DNA from: Symbiodinium natans
Taxonomy: Eukaryota; Sar; Dinophyceae; Suessiales; Symbiodiniaceae
Direction: 5' to 3'
DNA length: 64,000 nucleotides
Assembly: GCA_905221605.1 (NCBI GenBank)
Contig: CAJNDS010000164.1
Span: 141,001-205,000, forward strand
Shown: in pieces, positions 1-8,801 of the stretch
Position numbering within the stretch: position 1 is the first letter of the stretch
Layout: each line of letters opens with the position of its first letter
Program-made: the position numbers and the translations under genes
The notes under the pieces: model-generated
The model's database searches: none
What the model was told of the DNA's origin: nothing
What the model saw: the letters and a program-made list of their open reading frames with translations, nothing else

Positions 1-48
1 TTCACGAATATGTTTCAGAGGGTTTAAGGGTTTAAGGGGCCAACCTAG
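1..48 (+). repeat. Introner family A, 3' end (partial)
   Basis: The first 48 nt match the right half of a roughly 95-nt element seen whole at 54844-54940, 55300-55393 and 55989-56087. It runs from the CGAATATGTTTCAGAGGGTTTAA-type core to the terminal CCAACCTAG. In the whole copies that terminal AG is a 3' splice site. The left half lies outside the window. No clear exon follows it; 49-244 shows nothing I can call. Confidence 0.6.
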
Positions 49-244
49 ATATAGCCTCAAAGTAGTAGCCCTCCAAGTAGTCGCCCTATGCACCCCCCCC
101 TAGAAGGGATTCCCTCTTGTGCCCCTTAGCTCGTTGGATCGCAGTCGCAGTGGCATCCCAAAATAGCCGCCCCTCCTTGGGTGCATGACAAGTACACGTC
201 TCTGTCTACGTACAGTAGTTTGAGAGAGGGTGGGGAGGATTAAG

Positions 245-553
245 ATTCTGGGATGAAGGGTTTAGGGCTACGGCTCAGACCCTAAACCCTATAAACCCCA
301 TAAACCCTACAAACCCTATATAAACCCTGTAAACCCTCCAAACCCTATAAATCCTATAAACCCTATAAACCCTATAATAAACCCTTTGAACCCTTTAGCC
401 TCTAAAAACCCTATAACCCCTACACCCTATGAACCCTATGACCCTATAGACCCTATAAACCCCTATAAGCCCTAAAAACCCAGAACGAAGGAGCTTCCCT
501 ATAAACCCTTTAAACCCTGTAAACCCTATAACCCTATAAGCCCAAAATCCCAG
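245..553 (+). repeat. Degenerate CCCTATAAA tract with an internal 19-nt direct repeat
   Basis: The tract is built of variants of CCCTATAAA (a 9-nt relative of CCCTAAA) rather than the exact heptamer. A 19-nt word, CCCAGAACGAAGGAGCTTC, occurs at about 479-497 inside the tract and again at about 549-567, where it forms the 3' splice site and start of the first recognisable exon. The exon start is therefore duplicated around a repeat tract. Confidence 0.7.
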
Positions 554-3500
554 AACGAAGGAGCTTCACTGCCCCATGCCCAAGTGCTCCTGCCCTGTCA
601 GCGAGCATCAGGTGCCAATTTTTTTTTTTTGGGGGGGGGGGGGGGGCAAGGGGGTTGGGACCCACCAGCTGCAATTGTTAGGGTTCAGGGTTTAGGGTTC
701 AGGGTTCAGGGTTAGGGTTTAGGGTCTTTAGGGCTTAGGGTTTACGGTTTAGGGTTTGGGTTTAGGGTTTAGGGTTGGGCAGGCCCTCCCCTAAACCCTA
801 AACCCTAAACCCTAAACCCTAAACCCTAAACCCTAAACCCTAAACCCTAAACCCTAAACCCTAAACCCTAAACCCTAAACCCTAAACCCTAAACCCCCAG
901 TCTTGGAAGGTGCGCGGCGCTGTTGAAGACAGCGATCTCTGGAGCCGCTTCCTCGAAACGCGCGCGGAACTCTACAGGACGCGGGGTTTAGGGTTTGGGG
1001 TTTCGGGATTAGGGTTTAGGGTTTATGGTTTAGGGATTAGGGTTTAGGGTTTGGGGTTTAGGGTTTAGGGTTTGGGGTTTAGGGTTAGGGATTAGGGTTT
1101 AGGGTTTAGGGTTTAGGGTTTAGGGTTTAGTGGCGGAAGGGCTTGGGGCCTTTCGAGGCTGAGGGGTTTAGGGCTCAGGGCGGCTTTGGGGTTGAAGGTT
1201 TTGGGTGGTTCTGGGGTTTCGGGGGTTGGGGTTTAAGGCCTAGGGCACTCCATGATTCATGATCCCTCCCAAAGCTTCGACCTCATTTAGTGTTAGACAT
1301 TCCTGTTGTTCTCGTGCATGAACATCTAGACCGCTTCATGGAAGTGGAGAAGGGGAGGTTCATAGGTTCAAGTTTAAGAGGGTCCTGGGTTACTGCAATT
1401 CTTCATCGTTTCTGTTAAAGAGTTACCAAGGAGCTCTTGCCAAAGAAACAGTTGGATTCCTCTAGAAAGCTAAGGGGCTCGATTTGGGATCTTCATTTCA
1501 TTAAGGAATATATTCCTTGAAATATACAGGGATCCTTTGTACGGTTTAAGGGCTCTTTGGGGGTGTTAGGATTTGGGGTCTCCAGTCAGCAATGTGGAGC
1601 CACTAACCCCAGAATTCAGGGGCAATTGCCTGCCTTGTGAGTGCAATGACCGAATAGACTTTTTCAAGTTCCATGGGCCCGAATCAGGGTTAGGGTTTAA
1701 GGGTTTAGGGGTTTTACGGGTTAATCTCTACAATAAGACCTTGTTCACCCCCTGCAAATTCGAATTTGGTATAGTGGCCCCCCTAAACCCACCCCCTAGC
1801 TCTCAACCTAAACCCTCAACCCTACACCCTAAACCCTAAACCCTAATTTGGTTTTAGGGCTTAGGGTTTAAGGGTTTACTCCCAGCTCTCTCTCTGCACG
1901 CCAGGCCAGACTGCCCCAACGAGAGGAAGTGCACATGCCCCTGTGGCGAGGTTCGCGGGGTTTGGTTGCTTCCTTGTTTTGGGGGCTTAAAGCCCAGAAC
2001 TGTTAGTATACGTAGGGGGGAACATCCTAGTATATTCCTTACTTAAGGGGTAATTAGTGGACTCTAGTTCAGGGGTGATTATGCCCTAAACCCCAAACCC
2101 TAAATCCTAAACCCTCAATTAAGGGGTAACTATACCCTAAACCCCAACCCTAAACCCTAAACCCCAAACCCCAAACCCCAAACCCTAAACCCTAAACCCT
2201 AAACCCTAAACCCTAAAGGACTCATTGGATTCCTTGCATGTGGATTCCTTGCATGTGGATTCCTTGCATGTGGAGCGATTAAGACTCACCGCGATTGCGT
2301 TTGCCATGCTGTCTTGCAGCGCTTTGTGCGAGAAAGCAGGTTTAGGGTTTAGGGATTAGGGTTTAGGGCTTAGGACTTCGCGTTTAGGGTTTAGTACTTA
2401 GCCACTCCTGATTTTGTAGAGGAGCTATCGCAGTGAGGCTTAGCCTGTGTACTCCTTGGTTGTTAACATTTGTTCATTTTGCAAGACCATACCAAACCCC
2501 CCCCCCCACCCGGGCTGCACGATTCTTTAAGTTGAAGTACCCAGGCCGGCATGGGCCTCCTTCGTTGCCCAACAGGGCCCTCAATACCCCTTAAGTAGAG
2601 AATAGGGTTAAGGGTGCGGTGAAGGTTAGAGTTTTCGGGTAGGGTTTAGGGTTTAGGGGGTTTAAGTTTTATGTACCTTGAACCATACCGGGACCCTTAT
2701 CATGATTTAAGGTCCATTGCTTATTTAGAGGGTATTGGGCCAACATCTATACGGAATCTGTTCCAACCGATGTCGAAAAGAGACCGCGCTTGTACAAACA
2801 ACCAAACGTGCAAACCACCGGATGGTGCAACTGCCAAGAGTGGGAGAGGTGCAGAGTCTGGTGTTGCAATTGGGCGATTTCAGTAGGGATTAGGGGTTAG
2901 GGTGTAGGTTTATAATTTTTTGGGGCATCCCAGTAGACCCAACGATCTGAGACAGGTGATCATCGTCGAAACCGTCCCATCCTTAGCAGCGCCATTGTCG
3001 GCGCATCTCTTCGGGAGAGATTTGGTGGCGAACGTTTGCGGCGGCAGCTCTCCTGGTCGAAGTTAAGGCCCAAAATGAACTCCGCAAAGGTTTAAGCCGT
3101 ATGCCGTATGCCTTGACTAGAGGGGATCAAGTGTTGAGCTCGTTGGAAGTCGTCCACTGTGACGAGATGCGTGGAGCTAGCTAATCAGGCGAGAGCTGCC
3201 GTCGGTACAATGTACTTTGTCTTGTTCCGAGAACACAACTCTTTCATCGGGGCCTTTCAACCTCACTCGCGACAGGTTTGTGCCTCGAGATCCAGAGAGC
3301 CTTTGTCGAGAGCAAAACAAGACAAGTTGAACCTTTTGGGGTATACCTAATCCGACCATAACTGAAAGGTTGGCCTTTTTTGGCCCAGGGTACTCAGCTC
3401 CTTTCGAAACCAGGGTTGCCGGGGGGCTATCTGCGCAGTCGAATGTAGGACATGCGCATTGCTCTTCGTGCTTGGCCTGTATGCTGACAGGGGACCAAAT

Positions 3501-3763
3501 AGCAGACCATAGCTTGGAGACCTGCTCTTGTGATATTGGGTAACATACGGCCAATCCCCGGAAAATTTGTTCCTTCAGGCTTACCCTAAACATCAGGGCC
3601 CCTACTTTGATACCTTCCCCAAAAAAAGGGCCCCCGACTTCGGGGCAACCTGTCATGCTTAGTTGGCCCGACACTGGAGGTTGAGGACGAAGGCTTCGTG
3701 ACCTGCCCCTCCTGTAAAGAGAAGGCAAGGTGGCTGACGGTGCCAAGAACGGTTGGGGGGAGT

Positions 3764-3821
<58 letters not shown>

Positions 3822-5087
3822 GAGGATGTTCTGGACTTTGTGGGGGATCCTTGCAAAGAGATGATGCTGTACTTGTGGTCTGAAGAGGTTGTCCCTACCT
3901 TCAGGGAGCACTCACATCCTACAGGGGAACATGACACCCACGAGCGTGGAGCATTGAGAGCGCGAGCACAGGCATAGAAGCCACGGTAGCGTAGCAAGAC
4001 GCGTGAGCCCCAAACCCTAAACCCCAAACCCCAAACCCCAAACCCCAAACCCCAAACCCTAAACCCTAAACCCTAAACCCGGAAGCAGCCTGGCAGGTCT
4101 GCCACAAGTGCCAGGAGAGGCACGAAGGATCCAGCTGCGCAGCTTACTGGCGCTGGCGAAAGGACCCCCCTCTCTTCATCGTCGATGCTTGGCACACCAA
4201 GAACTTTGTTCATTGGACTTACTAACCAGTTATAATTGTACTTATAACCCTACTTACCAAGTATGATTGTCCTAAACAACTGTCAATATCATCCTCGTCT
4301 ATCCCCTGTATAGGCAATACAATCTACCCAAGCTCCACTTCTGATTTGATTGTATGTTAGTTAGTGAATCTTGAGACGTCAAGACACCCGCTGCTTTAAC
4401 ATGCTGAAGGTAGACGAAGCGGTTCTTCACCAAGTCAAGCGTGTGCAGTTCCGTTGCGGACCCTCTGGCTGTCCCCCGCCTCTTCAGCACCAGGAGAACG
4501 ACACTTCGGACCAGGCTTTTCAAGATCTCATGCCACACCGACTTGTCATTGCTTAGTTGCAGTGTAGGTACCTTTGACATTTTTGGGGTAATCGAATCCC
4601 CTTGCAATCCCAAAGGTTAACCTTTAGTTCTCCTAGGTACTGGACACTAGGATTGTGGGTCACGAGCTTCGGGGACCAGGTCCTAGGCCAGTACAACTTG
4701 GTGCAAAAGGCGAAGGCACATGGCTTGCTTCAACACGTACACAGGTGTTCTACAACGGATTCTGTTCAGCTAGCTTTTAACAGAGCTTTCCAGCCTGGGA
4801 TGCCCAGCAAGCTTTCTCCTCTGCTCCCACCCCCCCAATCCGAAATCCCAACGATTCGCGGCCAGGTCCAGCGAAGGCCGTCGCGAGGGGACCGGGGGAA
4901 TGTGCGCTTAGTACGGAGGAAGGGTTTTTTTTCTTGTTGCGAGTTCATGTTTTCGACTACAAACTTCCCAGATGTAGACAGACTTTGGGTTCTGGACCCA
5001 AGCACGCCATGCTTGCTTGTTCAGTTTCCCGAAGCCGCTCCTGCAACCCAGAAGGAGCAGCGGAAAACCCAGAAGTCTCAAACCTGA
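554..5087 (+). CDS. Multi-exon Cys-rich protein, RING/IBR (RBR E3 ligase)-like
   Basis: I join these exons by frame and splice-like borders: 554-611, 901-984, 1131-1163, 1590-1686, 1886-1950, 2320-2339, 2742-2883, 2937-3089, ~3150-3275, 3439-3539, 3663-3729, 4097-4225, ~4380-4545 and 4650-5087 (TGA at 5085). Many end in GT and follow CAG. Zinc-binding patterns recur: LHCPMPKCSCPVSEHQ in the first exon, HARPDCPNERKCTCPCGE at 1886, GHAHCSSCLACM followed by CSC at 3439, VTCPSCKEK at 3663, and VCHKCQERHEGSSCAAYWRW at 4097. The last resembles the end of an IBR (C-x2-C, H-x4-C, then Y/W). This spacing suggests an RBR-type ubiquitin ligase, but the order and completeness of RING1-IBR-RING2 are not proved, and two neighbouring genes may be mixed. 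The final exon ends in a basic tail (KEQRKTQKSQT). Confidence 0.5.
790..1128. repeat. Inverted pair of telomere-type arrays around a 28-codon exon
   Basis: A CCCTAAA array (about 16 near-exact units, 790-895) ends in CCCCCAG. The exon 901-984 follows, then a TTTAGGG array from about 986 to 1128. Upstream, 673-775 is TTTAGGG-type, so the intron before the exon is itself a large hairpin (TTTAGGG arm, short spacer, CCCTAAA arm). Confidence 0.85.
2572..2745 (+). repeat. Introner family H interrupted by a telomere-type tract
   Basis: The left arm (ACCCCTTAAGTAGAG) and right arm (TTATTTAGAGGGTATTGGG) match family H copies at 5355-5500, 26478-26570 and 44578-44705. In those copies the arms are separated by only about 60-70 nt. 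Here 2603-2672 is a TTTAGGG-type tract sitting between the left arm and the core ACCTTGAACCATACC. Confidence 0.65.
3767..3820. repeat. Poly-G tract (over 50 nt)
   Basis: An uninterrupted G run follows the exon 3663-3729. It yields proline- or glycine-only frames on both strands that are not genes. It lies in the intron before the exon at 4097. Confidence 0.9.
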
Positions 5088-5354
5088 GCTGCTGATGTCC
5101 CTAAACCCTAAAGCGGGAATCCCCAAACCCTATAGCCACTTTGGGTGTGAAATGAGCGTCTTTGTGAGGGTTGAAGGTTTAGGGTTTAGGGTTTAGGGTT
5201 AAGGTTTTAGGGTTTAGGGTTTAGGGTTTAGGGTTTAGGGAACCCTGGACCGGAGGCTGGCGAGAGTGCCCGGTGTGCCGTGCTTGAGCCCTAGGTGTCT
5301 CGCGCAGTAGCACCATATTACTTCGGAATGCTCTGGGGGTTGCATGGGCCCTTC

Positions 5355-5500
5355 ATATGGTCCCTTGCCCAAAGAGCCCCATACCCCTTAATGAAGGAAT
5401 ATTCCTTAAATCATACTAAGGATCCCTATATGGTTTGAGGAATATTTGCTTAATTAAGGGGTTTTGGGCTCTCTCGGTGCCTCCCTTACAGGGTTCTGAT
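5355..5500 (+). repeat. Introner family H (hairpin)
   Basis: The arms AAAGAGCCCCATACCCCTTAAT and ATTAAGGGGTTTTGGGCTCTCT are inverted copies around a core with ATTCCTTAAATCATACTAAGG. The same element occurs at 26478-26570, 37770-37945 and 44578-44705. A partial copy lies at about 6510-6560. Confidence 0.7.
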
Positions 5501-5609
5501 GTATGGGCCCTTCGTTTGTATAGGGTATATGCGGGGTGTAGGGGTCCCCATTTAAGGGCCAAATATGAAGGGCCCATGCAACTACCCTTAGAAATGCGGT
5601 TCATGAGTT

Positions 5610-5695
5610 GGGATGTCCCCCCTTATACTAACAGCTCTTGAATAGGGATTCTAGCAACCCCCCTATCATAAGGACTGCTAGTATCAGGGGGAACA
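5610..5695 (+). repeat. Hairpin element family M1
   Basis: The terminal inverted repeats are GGGATGTCCCCCCTTATACT and the complement of GTATCAGGGGGAACATC. Related copies lie at about 1995-2035 (one end), 11226-11315, 11372-11470, 15079-15175 and 24416-24522. The last of these is bounded by exons whose frame continues across it. Confidence 0.75.
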
Positions 5696-5852
5696 TCAGA
5701 GTTCATGAGATGTTAGAAGCAGGGTTAGCAGAACCCTAAGCAAGGAAATCAGTACAGGTACGATACTTAGAACCCTACCTGTACTACCCGAAAACCTAAG
5801 CCCTAAACCCTTAAACCCTACCAGTCAATACGCAAGCTTACTAAACAGGCAG

Positions 5853-7178
5853 GCAGATGAGGCCCACATCCCTCCCGCCGCCCTCCGCACTTGGTCTCGC
5901 AAGCTCACAGATTTCGAGACCTGCAAGTTTAGAAGTTTAGGGTTTTAGGGTTTTGGGGTTTTAGGGTTTTAAGGTTTTAGGGTTTTGGGGTTTTAGGGTT
6001 ATGGGGTTTAGGGTGTTCGGGTTTAGGGTTTAGGGGGTTAAGGGTTTTAGGGTTTTAGGGTTTAGGGTTCATTAACTCCCCCTATGAACCGGCCCTGGAA
6101 CACTGTTCTTGTTGTGTTGATGAGCAGCACAAACAGTACTGTAACCACGCGTGTGACCTTTCCTGCTTCGACTGCTACGAGTCGGGTTACTTTTCAGAAA
6201 AGTCCGAAACAACCCCTAAACCCCAAACCCTGAACCCTGAACCTTGAACCCTACACCCGGTAAAACGCCGCAAGGCCCCGTGCTCTCGGTCGAGCGGTTG
6301 CAACTACATGCGGCTCGACTTATCTCAGCGCTCAGTCTTTATATTATCCCCCCCTGAACCAAGGAGCATATCAGGGTTCAGGGTTTAGGGCTTAGGGTTT
6401 AAGGTTTAGGGCTCGACATGAAGCTAAGGGCTATACCTTAAAGCATAGCAAGGCTAAGGAATACGTATCCCCAAACCCGAAACCCTAAACCTAAACCCTA
6501 GGGTTTGAGGTGCATTCCTCAATTAAGGGTTGCTGGGCTCTCTGGGTCACCACGTTGTGATGGTTGCAACCAGCGCGCTGCCTTGACCGTGTTTGGAAGT
6601 TGAAGCGCCGCGGTTTAGGGTTTAGGGTTTAGGGCTTAGGGCTTAGGGCTTAGGGCTTAGGGCTTAGTGCTTAGGGCTTAGGGCTTAGGGCTTAGGATTT
6701 TTTAGGGTTTAGGGTTAAGGGGAGCCCTGCCTTCTCCGGCATTTGCCCCCGCTTTTCAGGTGCGTTCCCTTCAGGGCTGACACGACCCTCTGGGCAGAAG
6801 GTGTGTTTCTTTGGTTTCGTAAAGCGCTCATCCCTAAAGCCTTAAGGTCCCCAAAACTACATTAACATAAGGATCCTGCTGTTGGGGGATAAGGGGCCCC
6901 TATAAGGGGGATTCTGGAAAGCCATGTTTCTGGAATCCTTCCGTTTTTTGTGTTTCTTTGGGCCCCCAAGCCCTGGACCGTAAGCCCTAAGCCCTAAACC
7001 CTCAACCCTGAAAACCTGAAACCCTGAAACCCTGAAACCCTGAAGCCCTGAAGCCCTGAAGCCCTAAACCCTGAACCCTAAACCCTAAACCCTACAGGAG
7101 CTGCGCCTCCACTGCATGTCGTCGCGGCCTCGCCTCCAGGGCTCGGCTTTCCGCCTAGAGAGGGGGATTCCCTACATT
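5853..7178 (+). CDS. Cys-rich exons, unknown protein
   Basis: Exon 5853-5927 reads ADEAHIPPAALRTWSRKLTD followed by FETCK. Exon 6066-6211 continues it (FINSPYEPALEHCSCC, then CNHACDLSCFDCYESGYF) across a TTTAGGG-type intron at 5928-6065. Exon 6275-6334 (APCSRSSGCNYMRLDLSQRS) ends in a GT donor. Exon 7098-7178 (ELRLHCMSSRPRLQGSAFRL) follows a CCCTAAAC-CCTACAG border. Cys pairs dominate, so a zinc-binding module is likely. No family was recognised. Between the exons the sequence is telomere-type repeat, with short possible exons at about 6562-6604 and 6767-6810 that I could not phase. Confidence 0.55.
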
Positions 7179-7480
7179 AGGGTTTAGGGTTTAGGGTTGA
7201 GGGTTTAGGGTTTAGGGTTTGGGGTTTCGGGTTTGGGGGTTTAGGGGTTTAGGGTTTGGGGTTTGGGGGTTTAGGGTTTAGGGTTTGAGGTATGGGTTCT
7301 TAATAGGGAACTAGGGCAGGTAGATTCGGATTCCTGTTTTATTTTGGGACCCGATGATTCTACTTAGTGTGCCCCAAGAAGGGCCCATGTCTTCGAGAAT
7401 TCCTAGACTGGCTCCAAAGTTAACCCAGAAACGAGGTTTAGGGTTAGGGTTTATGGTTTATGGTTTAGGGTTTCGGGGAT

Positions 7481-7605
7481 GCTCCGCTGAGGAGTTCTGC
7501 TGTCTTTGGTTGACTTGGGCCCATACTATAGGTTTCTGCAGGGTTGAGAGTGTGGTTGCCTTGTTTATACACAAAGAGGGGAAGTTGAAAAACAAATGTT
7601 TTTGA
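7481..7605 (+). CDS. Possible terminal exon, unknown protein
   Basis: An open frame after a TTTAGGG tract reads GCSAEEFCCLWLTWAHT and runs to TGA at 7603-7605, ending HKEGKLKNKCF. Its 5' border is the telomere-type tract at 7435-7475. No homology was recognised. A second possible exon lies at about 7737-7799 (LYLKRRKTFGTMFPGLLVGV). Confidence 0.4.
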
Positions 7606-8044
7606 GGGTTCCAAGAGAGGCATAGAGAAGTTCCGGGCCCGCAATTAAGGCAGACATCTTAGTTCATAGTACTACCCTGAACCCTAAACCCTAAACCCTA
7701 AACCCTAAAACCGAAACCCTAATCCTAAACCCCTGTACTTGAAAAGAAGGAAGACGTTCGGAACAATGTTCCCTGGGCTTCTTGTTGGTGTGGACGTTAA
7801 GTGCCAGGGACCCTTATATGTAACAAAGATACAGAAAGCTCTTCATTCAGAATACCTACATCGCTTCAGGCACATTCCTTAATTGGGAGCTTATCGGCCT
7901 CGGGTCTCGTTTCGAGAATGCCTGCAAAACAGCAGAATCCCTTTACAAGCACCTTCAAAAAAGCGACCCTTAAAAACCGACAACCCCCTTCCCCCGCCAC
8001 CCCCCCCCCCCCCCCGCCACATTGGCAATAACTATGTAGGCTCC

Positions 8045-8262
8045 TGTATTCGGGGCCCTAAAACCTGATTCCTGCTTGGAGGTTCATGGGTAGTTCCAAG
8101 GCAGGGTTGACACTATGGTAACTCTACGTTCATCCCTACTGGGGGTACTTCTCACCCTACTTATAGGTAGCCCCTAAACTGTCACCCTCACTCCTTGACC
8201 CTACTTGTAAGTCCCTAAACTCTAAACACTCCTTCTAGCTACCCACGTGAACCTCCAAGTAG
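8045..8262 (+). repeat. Introner family C (inverted repeat)
   Basis: The arms are CTTGGAGGTTCATGGGTAG and the complementary ACCTCCAAG. Copies lie at 9655-9735, 38575-38744, 41320-41455, 43279-43381 and 53179-53286. Here, at 9735 and at 43381 an exon begins directly after the right arm. Confidence 0.75.
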
Positions 8263-8342
8263 ACCCAGTTCCGACTGCAGAAGGCAACGCCGGGGGAACC
8301 AACTTCTGCTACGTCTGCGGGGAGCGAGTCTCAGCATGTGGG
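8263..8342 (+). CDS. Exon with CxxC motif
   Basis: The exon starts after ...CCAAGTAG and ends at a GT donor (8343). The frame reads PVPTAEGNAGGTNFCYVCGE then RVSACG. It is a Cys-rich segment of the same flavour as the exons at 5.8-6.3 kb. Downstream, 8343-8800 holds a family F element (8609-8735) and telomere-type tracts; a possible exon at about 8533-8610 is not supported. Confidence 0.5.
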
Positions 8343-8801
8343 GTTCCTTTAGGGGTTCATAGGGTTTAGGGTTTCGGGGTCCTAAAAGCACGTGCGGTTC
8401 ATAGAAAAGTCAGGGAGGAGGCGGGGGAGAGACGAGGCCGGGGGGGAGGGGAGGGAGGAGGAGGGGTGGCAGGAGGAGGGGGTGGACGGGCTCCCAAAAA
8501 CTAAACGACAGAAAGTGCAGCGCAGAGGGCTTTCCATCTTGGAAGTCACAGTGGCTTTCTGACTCGAGAAGCACGTGGATGCCTCTGGAAAATCCTGAAC
8601 TCGCCCCTCAACTTGGTAGCCTAGTGGTACCCTTTTGCCCTTGTCCTTCTTATCTTGGTAGCCCAGTGGTACCCTTTAATTTACCTTGCTTTGGTTCAGG
8701 TTCCCTATGTAAAGTAACCTACCCAAAACCCAAAACCAAAACCCCAAAACCCTAAACCCTAAACCCTGGGTGAACCCCAAACCCTAAACCCTTACGGTAC
8801 T

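Noticed and set aside
1-1130. Chromosome end (telomere) because of abundant TTTAGGG/CCCTAAA
   Set aside because: Tracts occur in both orientations throughout 1-57 kb, are short, are flanked by exons and do not form a terminal array.
1573-1839. 88-codon protein as a whole
   Set aside because: Only the first part (NVEPLTPEFRGNCLPCECND) looks coding; the rest is translated telomere-type repeat. Many GFRVWGLGF-like peptides in the window have the same origin.
3177-4048. Proline-rich or glycine-rich proteins
   Set aside because: They arise only from the poly-G tract at 3767-3820. Plus-strand exons with zinc motifs explain the flanks.
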